From Dryas octopetala (lineage: Eukaryota > Streptophyta > Magnoliopsida > Rosales > Rosaceae), in assembly GCA_963921425.1 (NCBI GenBank), contig OY992835.1:1922001-1986000 (forward strand): a DNA stretch of 64,000 nucleotides. The letters are read 5' to 3'. The position numbers and the translations under genes were made by a program. The notes beneath the pieces were generated by a model that saw nothing but the letters and a program-made list of their open reading frames with translations, searched no databases and was not told where the DNA came from. The first letter of the stretch is position 1. Each line of letters starts with the position of its first letter. Positions 11,702 to 24,661 of this stretch are shown here, one piece after another.

Positions 11702-12199
11702 GGCTTATTCACACAATTACTCCTGTAAGATACACTTTTTTTCACTTTGCCCCTTGAAACTTAAATTCTCTCAGTTTGCCACCTGAATTCCACACAGTTA
11801 TTGCAAAAGACCCTATGCCGTCAACTCTGTCAATTTGTCCGTTAAAATAGCTGACGTGACACCTAGATGGCATGAGTGAGACCCTTTTTTAGTTATGTAA
11901 GATCCATGTGGACAACAAAATAATAAAAAATGATTTTTAAACTAAAAAATAATAAGATTCATGTCAATTTTTTATAATTTTTTTTGTCCACATGGATCTT
12001 ACATAACTAGAAAAGGGTATCACTCATGCCATATAGGTGCCACGTCAGCTTTTTTAACAGAAAAATTGACAGAGTTGACGGCATAGGGTCTTTTGCAATA
12101 ACTGTGTGAAGTTCAGGTGGCAAACTGAGAGGATTTAAGTTTCAAAGGGCAAAGTGAAAAAAAAGTATATCTTACAGGGGATAATAATGTGAATAAGCC
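11702..12199. mobile_element. Mutator-type foldback MITE
   Basis: A 498-bp element that is almost entirely a palindrome: arms of about 225 bp starting GGCTTATTCACA and ending TGTGAATAAGCC pair with few mismatches around an AT-rich centre. The 9-bp sequence TTTATAGAA flanks both ends (11693-11701 and 12200-12208), the target duplication of Mutator-like elements. It has no coding capacity. A transcript would fold into a long hairpin. Confidence 0.85.
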
Positions 12200-12208
12200 T
12201 TTATAGAA

Positions 12209-13688
12209 ATTAGTTTATATATGCTTAAAGAACCTAAAGCAACTCTCATTCTTTATTTATCACGAAAACATTTCTATAAATGTCTTGCTTCTCAAAGTTT
12301 ATGTAGAGGATTGATAGAAGGTAAGCTTCCAGATCACCTCATATTGATTAAAGGGAACTTGAAGAATGCTAATTAGTTTAGGATAATTCCTCCACCAAAA
12401 AGATTCAAATAGAAAAACAACCAGGCCGTTGAAGAGAAATAGACTGCAGTATGATTTGAAGTAGTACATGATCAACATCCAGTACACAATTGGTTACATA
12501 AAAATCATCTAAATTACATAAACGAAAATATCACTGTTGGGAAATGATTTGGTGCCTCAAATCATGTGCCTCAATTTGTGCTCAATCTGACGTGGCAAAA
12601 TTAATTGTGTACATCACTATTTATATTTTTGGCTATTATACACATTGCTATTTATTTACAATATTATATTAAAATCATTTTTATTGAAATACCATCTTAC
12701 CCATCTCAAAAACAATGACTAAATTCACACTTATGTAAAGATTTTATATTAGCAATTATTTTCTTGTCTAACTATTTAGTAACGATTGAACTACTTTGAA
12801 TGTTCTATCTAATTAACATTGAATCTTCTCTCATAGACGTCAACAACACTTGCTTCTTCTCTTCAACGGTTCAATGCCTTATATATTCTTCTCATTAATC
12901 TCTTGGATCAGATTTGTTATCTCAATTTTTTAAGTTGAAATTCCTATATCTCACTCAAATTGCATGAGACCAAGCCATATACACGTTAGTTTCCCATTGT
13001 TGCAAGAATCCAGCTTAAAACACTAACCAAAGATCTACACACTTTCAGTTTTTGACCTTGCATATCCTGCAAAACATTCATTTGTTTCCTTCTATGCCCT
13101 AATTAACTTAATATATAGTATTATTCCATCAATTTTCTTTCTCTTTTGATGGGTATCTACCTCAATTTTAGTGAGAGGGTTGAAGATATAGTTGATGTGT
13201 GGGCTCTCATCGGAAAAAGATTCAGATTAAGAGCTAAGCACCAGATGGGTTCAGGATTCAAATCAAAACATAAGAAATTTTGTCATTTAAATTGAGTTTA
13301 ATATAATTTTGTTGTTATGAATGGGTTGAACAAAAAATTTCCAAATTGTAGATGCAATAGGAGATGATGTAATAGCTTTTTAGGGTTCTGGGGCAAAATT
13401 TGTTTAAGAGATAATTGGGGATGAAATCTTTTTTAAATATATATATTTTTTAATTTAATTTAAGTTTTGTAAAATTTTAAGAAAAGTTAAATGAGTCTTT
13501 ATAAGAGTGCGCTTATGTGGCAAATGAATTATGAGATATATTTAACAAAATTAAATACTCTAATTGACATGGAAATTCCATGTCACTGAGGCACCCTAGC
13601 ACTTTATGTAAACTGCATTAATTGGTTTTGCCACGACTCTTAAGACAAATTTGTGGCTTTGATTGCCATTGGAAATAAAAAAGTAGTG
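12209..13688. other. AT-rich intergenic stretch, nothing firm
   Basis: No gene is supported. The words GGTGCCTCA (about 12551-12559) and, inverted, TGAGGCACC (13587-13595) could be ends of a degraded foldback element about 1.05 kb long, but I found no target duplication. Confidence 0.4.
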
Positions 13689-13693
13689 TCTTC

Positions 13694-13873
13694 TGTAGGA
13701 ATTGATAATTTGATAATTCTATTAAACGTGTTAACACATATTTATACAAGCCTAAACTTAAGATGCAAGCAACAAACTGCTTGAGGTACAAGAATTCAAC
13801 AATCACAAGGAATAGCCAAGCCTAACACTAGAAGGAGACAAAACCTTATCTAGGTAGGAGACTATTATTAACA
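13694..13873 (-). repeat. Copia 3' LTR
   Basis: 180 bp, TGTAGGAATT to ATTATTAACA on the plus strand, paired with 18187-18366. It lies downstream of pol in the element's orientation, so it is the 3' LTR. Confidence 0.93.
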
Positions 13874-13886
13874 TCCCCCCTCAAAC
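13874..13886 (-). other. Copia polypurine tract
   Basis: Directly next to the 3' LTR the minus strand reads GTTTGAGGGGGGA, the purine-rich primer site for plus-strand synthesis. Confidence 0.8.
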
Positions 13887-16800
13887 TTGACGGTCTAGGA
13901 GAGACAAGTTTGGAACGAAGGAGACTAAAGCGAGGCTTGTGAAGACCCTTAGTCAAAAGATCAGCAGGCTGATCAACAGAGGGAACAAAATGAACCTGGT
14001 GAGTTCCCATTTTAACACGTTCACGAACAAAATGATAATCCAACTCAATGTGCTTAGTCCGGGCATGAAAAACTGGATTAGCAGCCATATACGTAGTTCT
14101 CAAATTGTCACAGTAGAGAATGATAGGCCGAGATAGAGAATGCCGCAATTCCTTGAGTAGGTAGGAGAGCCAAATGGACTCGGCACAAGCATGGGTTAAG
14201 GCCCTATACTCGGACTCGACACTAGAACACGACACAGTGGGTTGCTTAGAAGAACTCCAGGAGATGAGATTCGATCCATGAAAAATAAGAAACCCAGGCG
14301 TGGATCGGCGTGTATCCGGGCAGCCAGCCCAGTCAGCATCTGAGTAGCCACGCAGAGATAATGGACCCGAAGCTGGACGGAAGAGAAGACCCATGGAAAG
14401 AGAACCCTTGATATAACGCAAAATCCGTTTAGCCGCAATGAGGTGGGTAGTGCATGGGTGAGCCATGAATTGAGCAACATGATTGACAGCAAAGGCGATG
14501 TCAGGCCGAGTCATAGAAAGATACTGGAAGGAGCCTACTAAGTGCCGAAACTCAGTTGGATTAGCCAAGGGAGAACCATCTTGATTGGAGAGTTGCACCT
14601 TGGAAGCAATAGGAGTATTACACGGTTTGGACTCAGTCATGTGAGTATGCTGCAGTAAGTCAAGAGCATACTTGGTTTGAGAGAGGTGGAGCCCAGAGGA
14701 AGAGTGAAGGACCTCAAGACCAAGGAAATAATGAAGCCGACCTAAATCTTTGATTTCAAATTCCTTGGCAAGAGTAGAAATGAAAGAGGATATAGCCCCA
14801 TCAGATGTACCTGTGAGAATAATATCGTCCACATACAGAAGTAAAATAAGGGAAAGAGAGCCATGCACAAGTGTGAAAAGAGAAGGATCAGCAGTGCTCT
14901 GAACAAAACCAAGGCGAACAAGAAAGGAACTAAAGCGTTGGAACCAAGCACGAGGAGCCTGTTTCAGACCATAGATAGCCTTGTGAAGTTTGCACACATG
15001 AGTGGGAAACCGAGAATCAATAAAGCCAGGGGGTTGTGCCATATAGACGTCCTCATCCAAAGAACCATGTAAGAAAGCATTTTTAACGTCTAGTTGGCGA
15101 AGCGACCAACCGTTGGTAAGAGCAAGACTAAGAACCAGGCGGATGGTGGCAGGCTTGACAACGGGACTGAAAGTCTCATCATAGTCAAACCCGTGCTGTT
15201 GATGAAATCCTTTAGCAACGAGTCGCGCTTTGTGGCGCTCAATAGAACCATCGGCGTGACGCTTGACCTTAAAGACCCATTTGCAACCCACGGTGTTTTG
15301 ACGAGGATGAGAGGGAACCAACGACCAGGTGCGGTTTTTCAGAAGAGCATTGAACTCCTCGGACATAGCAAGACGCCACTCAGGAGACCGGGAGGCCTGA
15401 GTAAAGCAAGTGGGCTGGGCTCAAGAACTTGTGCAGAATAGGCAGCCACAACATCAGTAGATAGAGGATACCGAATAGTGCCATCAGTACGGACCTTGGG
15501 CTGAACAACACCAGCTCGCAACCGAGTAATCATAGAGTGGCGTGGTGGAGGAGACACTGGTTCATCCGAGGAAGAAGAGGTGCCGCTGGAGGTACCCGTA
15601 GATGGAGGAGAGGGTGGGTGGGGCGGCGGCAGAGGGGCAGTGGAGGAGGGAGGAGCAGCCAATGGCGGGCGGGCACAAGAGGAGCCACAGGTCGAAGTTC
15701 AAGCTGCACGGTGGGAGAGGCAGCGGGTGTAGAGGAAACACGAGCATATGGGAAGGTCGTTTCATCAAATAGAACATGTCTGGAGACATACACCCGATTG
15801 GAAGAGGGATCCAAGCAACGATAGCCCTTGTAATGCCTGCTATAACCTACAAAAATGCATTCTTTGGAACGAGATGCCAATTTGTTAGTAACATGAGCCC
15901 CTAGGTACGGATAACACGCACAACCAAAGGTGTGAAGAGAAGAGGTCAGGAGAACGACCATATAGACGCAAGAAAGGGGAGGACCAACCAAGCACCGAAG
16001 TGGGAAGAAGATTAATAAGGGAGACTGCAGTAAGGGCAGCCTCTGCCCAAAGCTCAAAAGGAGCACCAGAAGCGGAGAGCAAAGTACGAGTGACATCTGC
16101 AATATGACGATGTTTCCGTTCAGCTAGACCATTTTGCTGGGGAGTGTGGGGACAAGACAAGCGACGAAAAATGGCATGAGTGTCACAAAAGGCAATAAAA
16201 TCTTTGTTAACAAACTCAGAACCACCATCACTTTGAAAAGATTGAATAGAACAATGAAACAAATTTTTAACCAATAAAAAGAAATTGCGAAAATGAGTGA
16301 AGACTTCGGACTTGGCACACATAGGAAAAATCCAAGAAAATTGACTGTAATCATCAGTAAATAAAACATAATATTTATAGCCAGAAAAAGAAGAAACAGG
16401 AGACATCCACACATCAGAATGCACCAAATAGAACGGAAAAGAAGAAGAAATTTTATTAGATAAAAACGGGAGTTTATGAGACTTCCCAATGGCACAATGC
16501 CTATAAAAAGATTTGGAAGGACGACCTAAAGATAACCTAGCTAAAACATCAACAGACGGATGACCTAAACGATGATGCCACAAAGAGGAAGAAACAACCA
16601 TGAAGGCCTGTGGCGAAGACGCAGACAAGGGGTAAAGACCATTCTTACAGGGGCCCTGAAATAAAGGAAGACCAGAAGCCAAGTCAGAAACAATAAACTT
16701 GTTAGGATAAAAAGAAATAGACACAGAGTTATCCCTCGTAAAGCGAGCAACAGATAACAAGTTCTTGCGAAGATGAGGCACATGAAAAACATTAGATAAC

Positions 16801-18171
16801 CGAAAATTAGATGAGCCGAGAGTAAGAGGAAGAGAACCAGTATGGGCAATAGATAAGGCATCACCATTACCAAGAAGAACAACATTATTACCATTATAGG
16901 GAGAGGCATCCTGTAAGACACTACCATTGCCCGTCATGTGATGAGTCGCTCTAGTGTCAGGAAGCCAGGTGGGATCAACATACGAAGTAACTTGACCAGG
17001 ATAAGGAGGGGCAGCTTGAGTCTGGAAACCAGCAAAAGGAGAGTTGGCCGGAATAGGACGATGAGGACACATCATAGCATGGTGACCAGGGCTGTTACAA
17101 ACAGTACACCAAAAAGAAGGAGGGGCACCTAGCACGCCAGCAGTGAGAGAAGGTGAAGAGGATGGCTGCTGCCACGAGGCCACCCCACGCGGGCTGTGGA
17201 GGTTGCGGATGCGGCTGCCACGAGGGATGCTGCTGCCACGGCTGATGCGACTGCCAGCCACCACGACCACGATCCCCACGCCCTCGGCCACCACGACCAC
17301 GACCACCACGGCCGTTGTAGCCACCGCCACGATGGTTGGAAAAATATGGGCGTGGTGGCTGCGAAGGGTTGAAATCACGAGGGGGCGGTGCAGGCTGCTG
17401 AATGGCCATGAGAGCTTGAGAGGAGGCCTGGGAAAAGCGGGAAGCATGAGCCTCAAAGGAAAATAAACAAGCGCGCAGGTCTGGAAACTCGGGCAGTGGA
17501 GGAAAATTCAAGACAGCAGTGACAAACATTGAAAAATCAGCACCCAACCCACGAAGAATAGCGGTGACAAGATTCGTATTAGAAACGGGCTCATTAATAG
17601 CAGCGAGAGCATCACACATCGATTTGGCATGGTGAAGATATTCAGAAATTGTTTTGGACCCTTTGTCCATGGAAAGAAGTTGAAATCGAAGATTAGTGGA
17701 ATTGGCCACCGAGATTTGAGAGAAGTGTTGACGAAGACACTCCCAAATAGCCTGAGCAAAAGTTTTGCCAACAACAAGAGAAAGCACAGCCTCAGAAAGA
17801 GTGGAGGTAAGATAGTTGCAGACGAGTTGATCTTTTTGGTACCAAGAGAGATAGGCCGGGTTGGGACGAATAGGAGCATGGCCAATATCATCAGCAGAAA
17901 GTTCAGCAGGAGGCGTAGAAGCTAGAAGAACCATCAACATATTTGAAGAAGTCATGACCAATTAAGAAGGGCCGCATCTGACTTGCCCAAAGTAAATAAT
18001 TAGATTCAGAGAGCTTGAGGAAAGTGGCAACATTAGGACCAGACGGGGAGAAGGAAGAGACAGAAGAGCTAGCAGCATTGGGGTCAGCCATGGGAGCGAA
18101 GAAAGAAGAGAAAAATAAGAGAGAAAGGATCGGCTAGGGTGAGGGCAAGAAAGAAACCACTTAGTTCGATA

Positions 18172-18186
18172 GAACCTCTGATACCA
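18172..18186 (-). other. Copia primer-binding site (initiator tRNA-Met)
   Basis: Immediately inside the 5' LTR the minus strand reads TGGTATCAGAGGTTC; its first 11 bases are the standard complement to the 3' end of plant initiator tRNA-Met. Confidence 0.85.
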
Positions 18187-18366
18187 TGTAGGAATTGATA
18201 ATTTGATAATTCTATTAAACGTGTTAACGCATATTTATACAAGCCTAAACTTAAGATGCAAGCAACAGACTGCTTGAGGTACAAGAATTCAACAATCACA
18301 AGGAATAGCCAAGCCTAACACTAGAAGGAGACAAAACCTTATCTGGGTAGGAGACTATTATTAACA
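18187..18366 (-). repeat. Copia 5' LTR
   Basis: 180-bp partner of 13694-13873, three differences by eye. It should hold the element's promoter in the minus direction. Confidence 0.93.
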
Positions 18367-18371
18367 TCTTC

Positions 18372-18680
18372 TAGGTCAGTGAAATATAAGTGTCTTCTAA
18401 AAATAGGATAATTAAGTTATGGGTGATCCAATAAGTTATCGAGCAAATGGGTTATATAGAAATCAATAAGTAATCCAATACAAATAATCAAGAACGATAC
18501 TCAAATAAAAGCAAGCTCAAACTGTGAGGGAATATAGATCGAAAGCATAGCAAGAGGCAGAGCCAAAGCCAGAATAGCAATAAATCAATTTGAGTTTGCA
18601 GTCTTTAATCTTTTTTGTATTTTGATTGATTAAATTATACTTCAATTAAATTCAATCAATCAAAATATCTAGAAAACTAT
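18372..18680. other. Short flank, no gene
   Basis: AT-rich flank of the copia element. A palindromic stretch around 18622-18665 pairs TTGATTGATT with AATCAATCAA. Nothing coding seen. Confidence 0.5.
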
Positions 18681-18682
18681 TA

Positions 18683-19330
18683 ACACCCTATTTTGGGTTT
18701 TGGGCCGGATCCACGACCAGACCCGGTTTTGTTTGAGTAGAAGCCCAACAGTTGAGCCCAAGACCAGGAAAGTTAACAAGATGGAAAGGAGTCTGAGTCG
18801 GGTTGCGCCGTGATTTCCTTGGTGGACTAGGAGAACAATCAAATCAGGCAAGTAGTAGAGGAGTACTTGGGCGTGAAGACAAAGTGTTTACACCCAAATT
18901 TGGCACGTATTTGTGGAAAACTAGCAGGAAATTAGAATAATTATTATTATTCTATAGATTTTATTGATATTTTGGTGGATTTTACTGAATATTAATTATG
19001 CAGTTAACTTGGGCGTGAAGGAAAATCAAGAGATATATGATACGTGCAATAAGGAAAGGATTTTGAAGACTTGATGGGCAAAGAAGCCGATTTCTACTCA
19101 CATAAGGACTACTCGGCTCTATGTTATCACACGCCTATAAATACATCTCTTCAAGAAGGAAAAACTCTCTCTCTCTACACAACCTAAACACAACAATGAA
19201 CAAATCAAGCAACTCAAGCGACAAAGTTCCTCAAGTTTTTCAAGCAAACAGTTTTCTTAGTTCTTAGGATTTCTGATCTGACCATTATTTCATGTACTTT
19301 TATATTCTTGTTCTTGGATTATTGTTATGT
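18683..19330 (+). mobile_element. LTR-like fragment (uncharacterised)
   Basis: Contains a start-like TGTTTACACCC (18881), a TATA-like CCTATAAATAC near 19133, and a CT-rich leader (CTCTCTCTCTACACAACC), the layout of a retroelement LTR with promoter. GGGTTTTGGGCCG near 18695 and GTGTTTACACCC recur on the opposite strand at about 54.69-54.74 kb. Assigned by pattern only; boundaries are uncertain. Confidence 0.4.
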
Positions 19331-21060
19331 TTTTGAGTGTTTTTAGTTCATTTTAATTTAGTTTTGTATTTTTATAGGTTTGAAGAGTAAAGAGGAGAAA
19401 ACAAAGCAAAATGAGATATTTTCAGAGTAGAGATTACTGGGCAGATTAGTCAACTTCGCGGAATAAACTACACCTCCTCAGAGCAAACCAGATGTCGTGT
19501 CTTATACCGTTGGAAAGATACGGATGTTAGCTTTCCGAGGAATTTTACGGTTTGTGATTTTCATTTTTCTAGGAGAAGTTATGGCTATTTGAGTGAAGGC
19601 AGTTCAGGCAGAAAATTTTGTGCGAAAATGCAAAGTAATTCTTTTTAGATTTCTTTCTTGGAGCCCAATTGATGTTATATGTATTTGGGAAGTATCTAGA
19701 GGGATCCAGGTTTATTTTTTAAGGTCTAATCCTATTTTTTTTGGGATTTTGGGTGCCAAATCATCAATGACAACTCATCATAAGAATAATCCAAGTCCAA
19801 CAAGGAAAGTCTTTACCAAATAAGAAAAGGAATTGTTTCTTATTTAAAGGGAAAAGATCATCACCTTAAAAGGTTTTTTTTTTTTTTTTTTGAAGAAGGG
19901 GAGACAAGAAGTGGCTGCCATCATTGTTTTCTTTCATCCGTCGTCATAGTTCATAAGTTTTTAATGCTTTCTAGGTTTTTAATTATGTTTTCTTTAAACA
20001 TGAGTAACTAAACTCTTTTTCTAGGGATAGGATGATACCCTAGCATGAATGTTTATGGTTTTAAATATTTATTCAATGGATTTCTAGTTTCTTTTAGATG
20101 AATGCTTAATCATTGTTTTAATTGTTGCTATTTGTTAAGTTCTTTGACTGCACACTTTAGGGCTTTGCATCTAGTAAATTTGAAGTTGAATTTGAGGCTG
20201 AGAGGCAATATAATTTGAATTTGCTGCTTGTGGTTGAGTGTGGTAAATTACATTGTTGCTCGAGAGTGAATAATGATTTGCTTGGTTCTCTTGTTTTCTA
20301 GAGCGTAATGAATCCTAGCTACTTGTTAAATTTGTGTCTGAGAAGGATAAATTGCATATTAGGGTATACGACCTTTGCCTGAGAAGAAAAGAATCATGCA
20401 CTTAAGGAAAACTATGGTCTAAGTGTTTGAGAGGAACTTAGATACGAGAATTATCATCTAAAGAATCAAAAGAATTTGTTGAATGTATTAAAACATAAAC
20501 TGGATTGCTTGTGGTTGATTCCGAATCCCTAGTTCTTCCAATTGACTGTTAAACTATAATCTTTTATTTTCATTAGTTTACTTATTGTTCTTCATTTGCT
20601 CTCATCATAAATCATCACAATAATCTTCTCAAAGTCATTTTTAATTTTCAAGTTGTGTTTATTTTTATTAGATCTAAATAAGGAATTTAAGTTTTTGAAT
20701 TAAATTAATAATCCTCGTGGGTATGACAACCTTTTTTTCCATATACTATATTATATCCACCCTATATACTTGCAGGACAACTTTCTCTTGTAACCTTTTT
20801 TTTCTTGGTCAATTTCCTTGTTTTGTAGCTCTGCTAAGAACAACTTTCTTAGTATTTGATTTCACATTAATTCTAGTACTTTCTTCAGTTTTCAGTCAAT
20901 TGTCATCGTTCTTGATTTTTCTTAGATTATTCATGCTACTAAAGTCCTTTAATTTTCATAGGCAAGAAACAAAGCTAGACAAGTTCTCGTTCCTTTACTT
21001 GTTGCATACTTGTCTTGTTAGAAGTTAGATTTACCTTCGGCGCAATATCTTGTTTTCATT
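19331..21060. mobile_element. Old interspersed repeat, LTR-like, no coding
   Basis: The text has features common in plant LTR relics: the block GTTGGAAAGATACGGATG with AGAAGTTATGGCTATTTG (about 19510-19590), and the end-like block CCTCGTGGGTATGACAACC (20712-20730). No protein domain is seen in any frame. Family unresolved. Confidence 0.35.
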
Positions 21061-21421
21061 AATATTTTCTATTACAGCTCTTTTGTCGAGAATAGTTGCA
21101 CGCCCGCAAGCACCCAAAGGACGAAAAGCTCTATTTGATTCGTGGCCATCCATATCTAGGCCGTGACATTTTTTCAGGGTAACACAAAGCAAGAAGAAAT
21201 CTAATTCAAGAAGGAAAAAGGACTTCTTAAAGATTTAGGGCTAGTTCCCTACAAATACAAGCATTAAGCACAAAGAAAGGACCTTAACCCTTTTCAACAC
21301 AACTCACAAATTTCATAATTCTCAAGATCTCAAGCATCTTGATTTCTCAAGATTTCAAGCTTTTTCTTTTTATTTTAAAGGACTGCAGTGTTCTTTTCAA
21401 GATTCTCGGCAATCTCTGCCG

Positions 21422-24400
21422 TGATATTTTAGGGTAACATAATTTGTAATGCTCAGTGGGACCACATTTGGTAAATGACTGTGACTAGATCGTTTCATAA
21501 GATGATCGAAGAGTTTCTCGATGAAGTTGTGAGGCGAGAGTAACTGTTTGACAGGACCACCCCCGGATTTCACCCTGAAACCCAGAGAGGTCCTATGGGA
21601 ATCCAAAATCAAGGAAAATCCTACCGAAAATTCGGCAGAACCTCCCCTGAAAATGGACTAACCCAAAATTTCAAAACCTGCTAAAAAAAGCACTTCTAAA
21701 TCATCAACTACCTCTACCACAACCAAATAGGGTCTCAGACCCAACAATTTCACAGAGAAACCAACTTAAAAGTTAAAGTGGTCATCAGAGCTTCTATTCT
21801 ATTACACAGAATTTTTACACCGAAAATAAAATGACGCCTACTGGTCCGAGTAGAAATATGGATGTAACTACCTCGACGTTATTGGCTCGACCTCCACCAA
21901 ACCTTCTACCTGGGGGAACAATTTAAGACAAAACAAAATAAACCGTGAGACAAACTCAGTGAGTGGACAGTTTAATAGAAACGAAAATTAAAGTAAACTT
22001 CATGTTTCAAAAAATCCTTCAAAACTACGTTTAACACTAAGACCTCACGTCACTCTCTGAAATTCCCCAGTTTTAAAACCATTTTCAAGCTTAAGAGTAT
22101 TATAAAACTAATAGAACTCAAGGAAAAAATAACTCAAAACACATTTCCCAATAGCAAATCATTTAATTTAACGAAATCATAAAAATAATAAAATCGAAAT
22201 CGTTATAAAACTCGAAAAGTAGTTCTCACTTAAAATCCATATTTAAACTCTTGAGATACCAATTTCATTTTCCACCATGCTATATACCCTGAATAATCCT
22301 GGCCATACACCTGTGCGGAATTCCTGCATCGCACAGGCAGGCAATATCCTAGCCATACACACGCGTGGAGTGAAATCCAACACGTGCAGGCAATATCCTA
22401 GCCATACACACGTGCGAATAAAATCAGCACGTGCAGGCAATCCTGGTCATACGTGCACGCAGAGCAGCCCCCAAAGGGCGAAGCATCCCGACACACGGCC
22501 CAAAACCTATATGTGTGCCGTGATGGGTCCCAAAGACCTATCCAAATCCGATAATCCTAAAGGGTACTGCAAGGGTGGTTTGAAAACCATTTTTCCATAA
22601 CCCAAATAAATCTTTTTTCACCAAGAATAGAATTATTGTACTTTCCCAAGAACTTTAATTTCCATAAAATCTCATTGCATAACTCCAACTTAATTTCAAA
22701 ATACATAAATCAAATCAATCTTTTCGACCAAAAACTGAAATAATAAAATGAACCATATGTATAGAGTAAGAAGCTAAAGTCCTTTCCAAAGAAATTTATC
22801 AACTCCAATAATCCATCAAGTAAAACCATATTTTAAAACTTATATACGAGGGAAAATGAAAAGCCGAAATCCGACATTTATTTATCAAATCTAAGATCAA
22901 CTCAAGATGCTTAACATAATTAAATAATGAAGTTTCATAAAAGTCGTTTGATAAGTCAAAAGTTCTCTCCCATATATTATATCTCAATCTAAAACTCAAA
23001 ACAATCAAATAAATAAATTCATAAGGTTTAAAAAATGCTTTTAAAAAACAAAAGTCCACTCACAGAGATAGTCCTAGCTTCGATCCTCCGTCGGATCGTC
23101 ACGAGCCACAGCCGTGTCGCCTATAGAATAAGCAATCAACGAAATATAATTAGTTCCGACTCAAGGCACTTAAATGTAAATGTGTGCTTAACTTAACGTC
23201 ACACCCGACTCCCATTCTAGCTCGACGATTCCTAACCTCCACTCGTAGACCCCAAACCCCTACATAAACACTCCAGAAGCTTCCCGGCTCAGCCTAACCA
23301 AAAACGTCCTGACCAAGATCAATAACTCACTCCACAATTGCCCAAAATTAATCCTTTATTCACGAATGGCAGCGGGGGTTCGGACTCACTGCAGGAGCCA
23401 TCCAAAGTGGCTGCCCCAACTCCAAATTCAACCAATTTTATTTAATTTCAACCAAACCCATTAATTTTTTCAGTCCTAAACAGCTATTGGGTCTCCTAAA
23501 TGACAACATAATAGCCCCCAAATCCGAAAACCCAAGATAATCCCGAAATGGCTATAATTCCCAGAATTTCAAATTCCCAATTACTCAAAATTAATCAACC
23601 TAAGCTTAAGAGAATGAAAGCCCAATGAAAGAGGAACGATACCCACCTAGGATGGAGGTGATTGGCGCCGGAAACTGGTCGGAGAAGGGAAGAGAAGCCG
23701 GCGGTCAAAACTGTTTTTTTCGAGCTGGATTCGCGCGCAGAGGTGGCTGGGCTGGCTGGAGGAGCGCTGGGGGAGGTCGCCGGCCTGAGGGAAGGTCATC
23801 GGAGAGTGGCGACTGTGAGGGGGGGGGGCCGGCGTTGATGGCCGGTGCTGCGTACAGAGGGGGAGAGCAAAGAGAGAACACGGGGAGAGTGATAACAAGG
23901 AGAGAGAGAGTAGGCTCGGGGGGGGGGGTGGTCGGCGCCTGGGGTGTGTGCTCGCCGGAGGTCGAGGCCGGCAAGGTGGCCGCCGATGGTGAGTGGGGAT
24001 GGCTGGGGTTATGGCGCAGGGGAGAGGGTGCGGGGGAAAGGAAAACAGGGAGAGAGTGCGGGGGTGAGAGAAATAAAAGGGAGAGAGAGAAGTCACTAGA
24101 AAATTCTAGAGAGAGAGAGAAAAATCAGAAATTTTTTTTGATTTTGGGTATTTAAAACCCACTTTTATAAATTTACAAAATTGCCCCTCACTTCACATGC
24201 TACGTGTCTACGAATTTGTGGACTCGAAACCTTTCCAACGGACCCGAAGTCAAAATCGAAATCTCATTTATTTTAAAAGTCAACTTTGGGTCAAGCCCCA
24301 AATTAAAACAAAATAAAAATTAAAATCAAAACCCTTTTTATTTTCCAAATAAATCTCAAAATCTTTAAAATACAAATCAACATTCTTTAAAGACCTCTTA

Positions 24401-24459
24401 AAAACATAGTTAAATAAAAATTTAAATTTCTAGTGGAAAATTTGGGTCGGGTCGTTACA
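21422..24459 (-). mobile_element. Gypsy-type LTR, probably solo or remnant
   Basis: About 3.0 kb. Read on the minus strand it starts TGTAACGACCCGACCCAAAT, the standard opening of many plant Ty3/gypsy LTRs, and may end at TTACCCTAAAATATCA near 21422. A GC-rich, GGAGAG-rich block (23625-24100) and a 48-bp minisatellite (22291-22465) lie inside. No second copy and no pol lies next to it. The left boundary is approximate. Confidence 0.6.
22291..22465. repeat. Minisatellite, about four units of about 48 bp
   Basis: Units share GCAATATCCTAGCCATACAC and a tail ending CACGTGCAG. The first and last are the most diverged. Each unit holds CACGTG or a near match, a G-box-like word, inside an LTR; the functional meaning is unknown. 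Confidence 0.75.
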
Positions 24460-24661
24460 CTGTTGAAGAAATTACAGCAATAATAGCTGATAAGGGAATC
24501 ACTACAAGTGGGACCATGGCGGAAACGGTTGAACTCCAAGCGGCCGAACGCTTAACTATTGAGATTCAAAGCATGCAGGGAACCGTAACTAGGATGGAGC
24601 AATCGTTCGGCGAAATTGAGCGGGGTATTGTCCAGGAGATTATCGGCATGTGCACAGGTTT
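24460..24661 (+). mobile_element. Gag-like scrap of a retroelement
   Basis: Between two LTR-type repeats, the plus strand reads an uninterrupted short stretch (EEITAIIADKGITTSG, then RMEQSFGEIERG) with the composition of a retroelement gag N-terminus. Probably part of an older element into which the flanking ones inserted. Confidence 0.4.

Larger units (their letters stand above)
13694..18366 (-). mobile_element. Ty1/copia LTR retrotransposon, full length, broken
   Basis: A complete-length (4.67 kb) copia fossil on the minus strand with two 180-bp LTRs and the 5-bp duplication TCTTC on both sides (13689-13693, 18367-18371). Parts in order: gag (about 17.1-18.1 kb, with a CCHC zinc knuckle near 17.07-17.11 kb), aspartic protease (about 16.95 kb), integrase (about 15.9-16.6 kb), reverse transcriptase with YVDD near 14.83 kb, and RNase H (about 14.0-14.4 kb). 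The coding region carries a handful of breaks. Domain order and short LTRs suggest the Ale/Retrofit group, which is tentative. The LTRs differ at three positions by my count, about 1.7 percent, so the insertion is young, probably under one million years at usual plant rates. Confidence 0.93.

Noticed and set aside
12551-13595. Possible 1.05-kb foldback with GGTGCCTCA ends
   Set aside because: Only about 10-16 bases pair, and no target duplication is found at any reasonable boundary.
15094-15441. Plus-strand frames of up to 115 codons within 13.9-17.5 kb
   Set aside because: All lie antisense to copia pol or gag; the minus strand holds the conserved motifs.
23625-24155. Long GC-rich frames on both strands (176 and 149 codons)
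   Set aside because: They lie in a GGAGAG-rich part of a gypsy LTR, overlap each other in opposite directions, are low in complexity and match no family I know.
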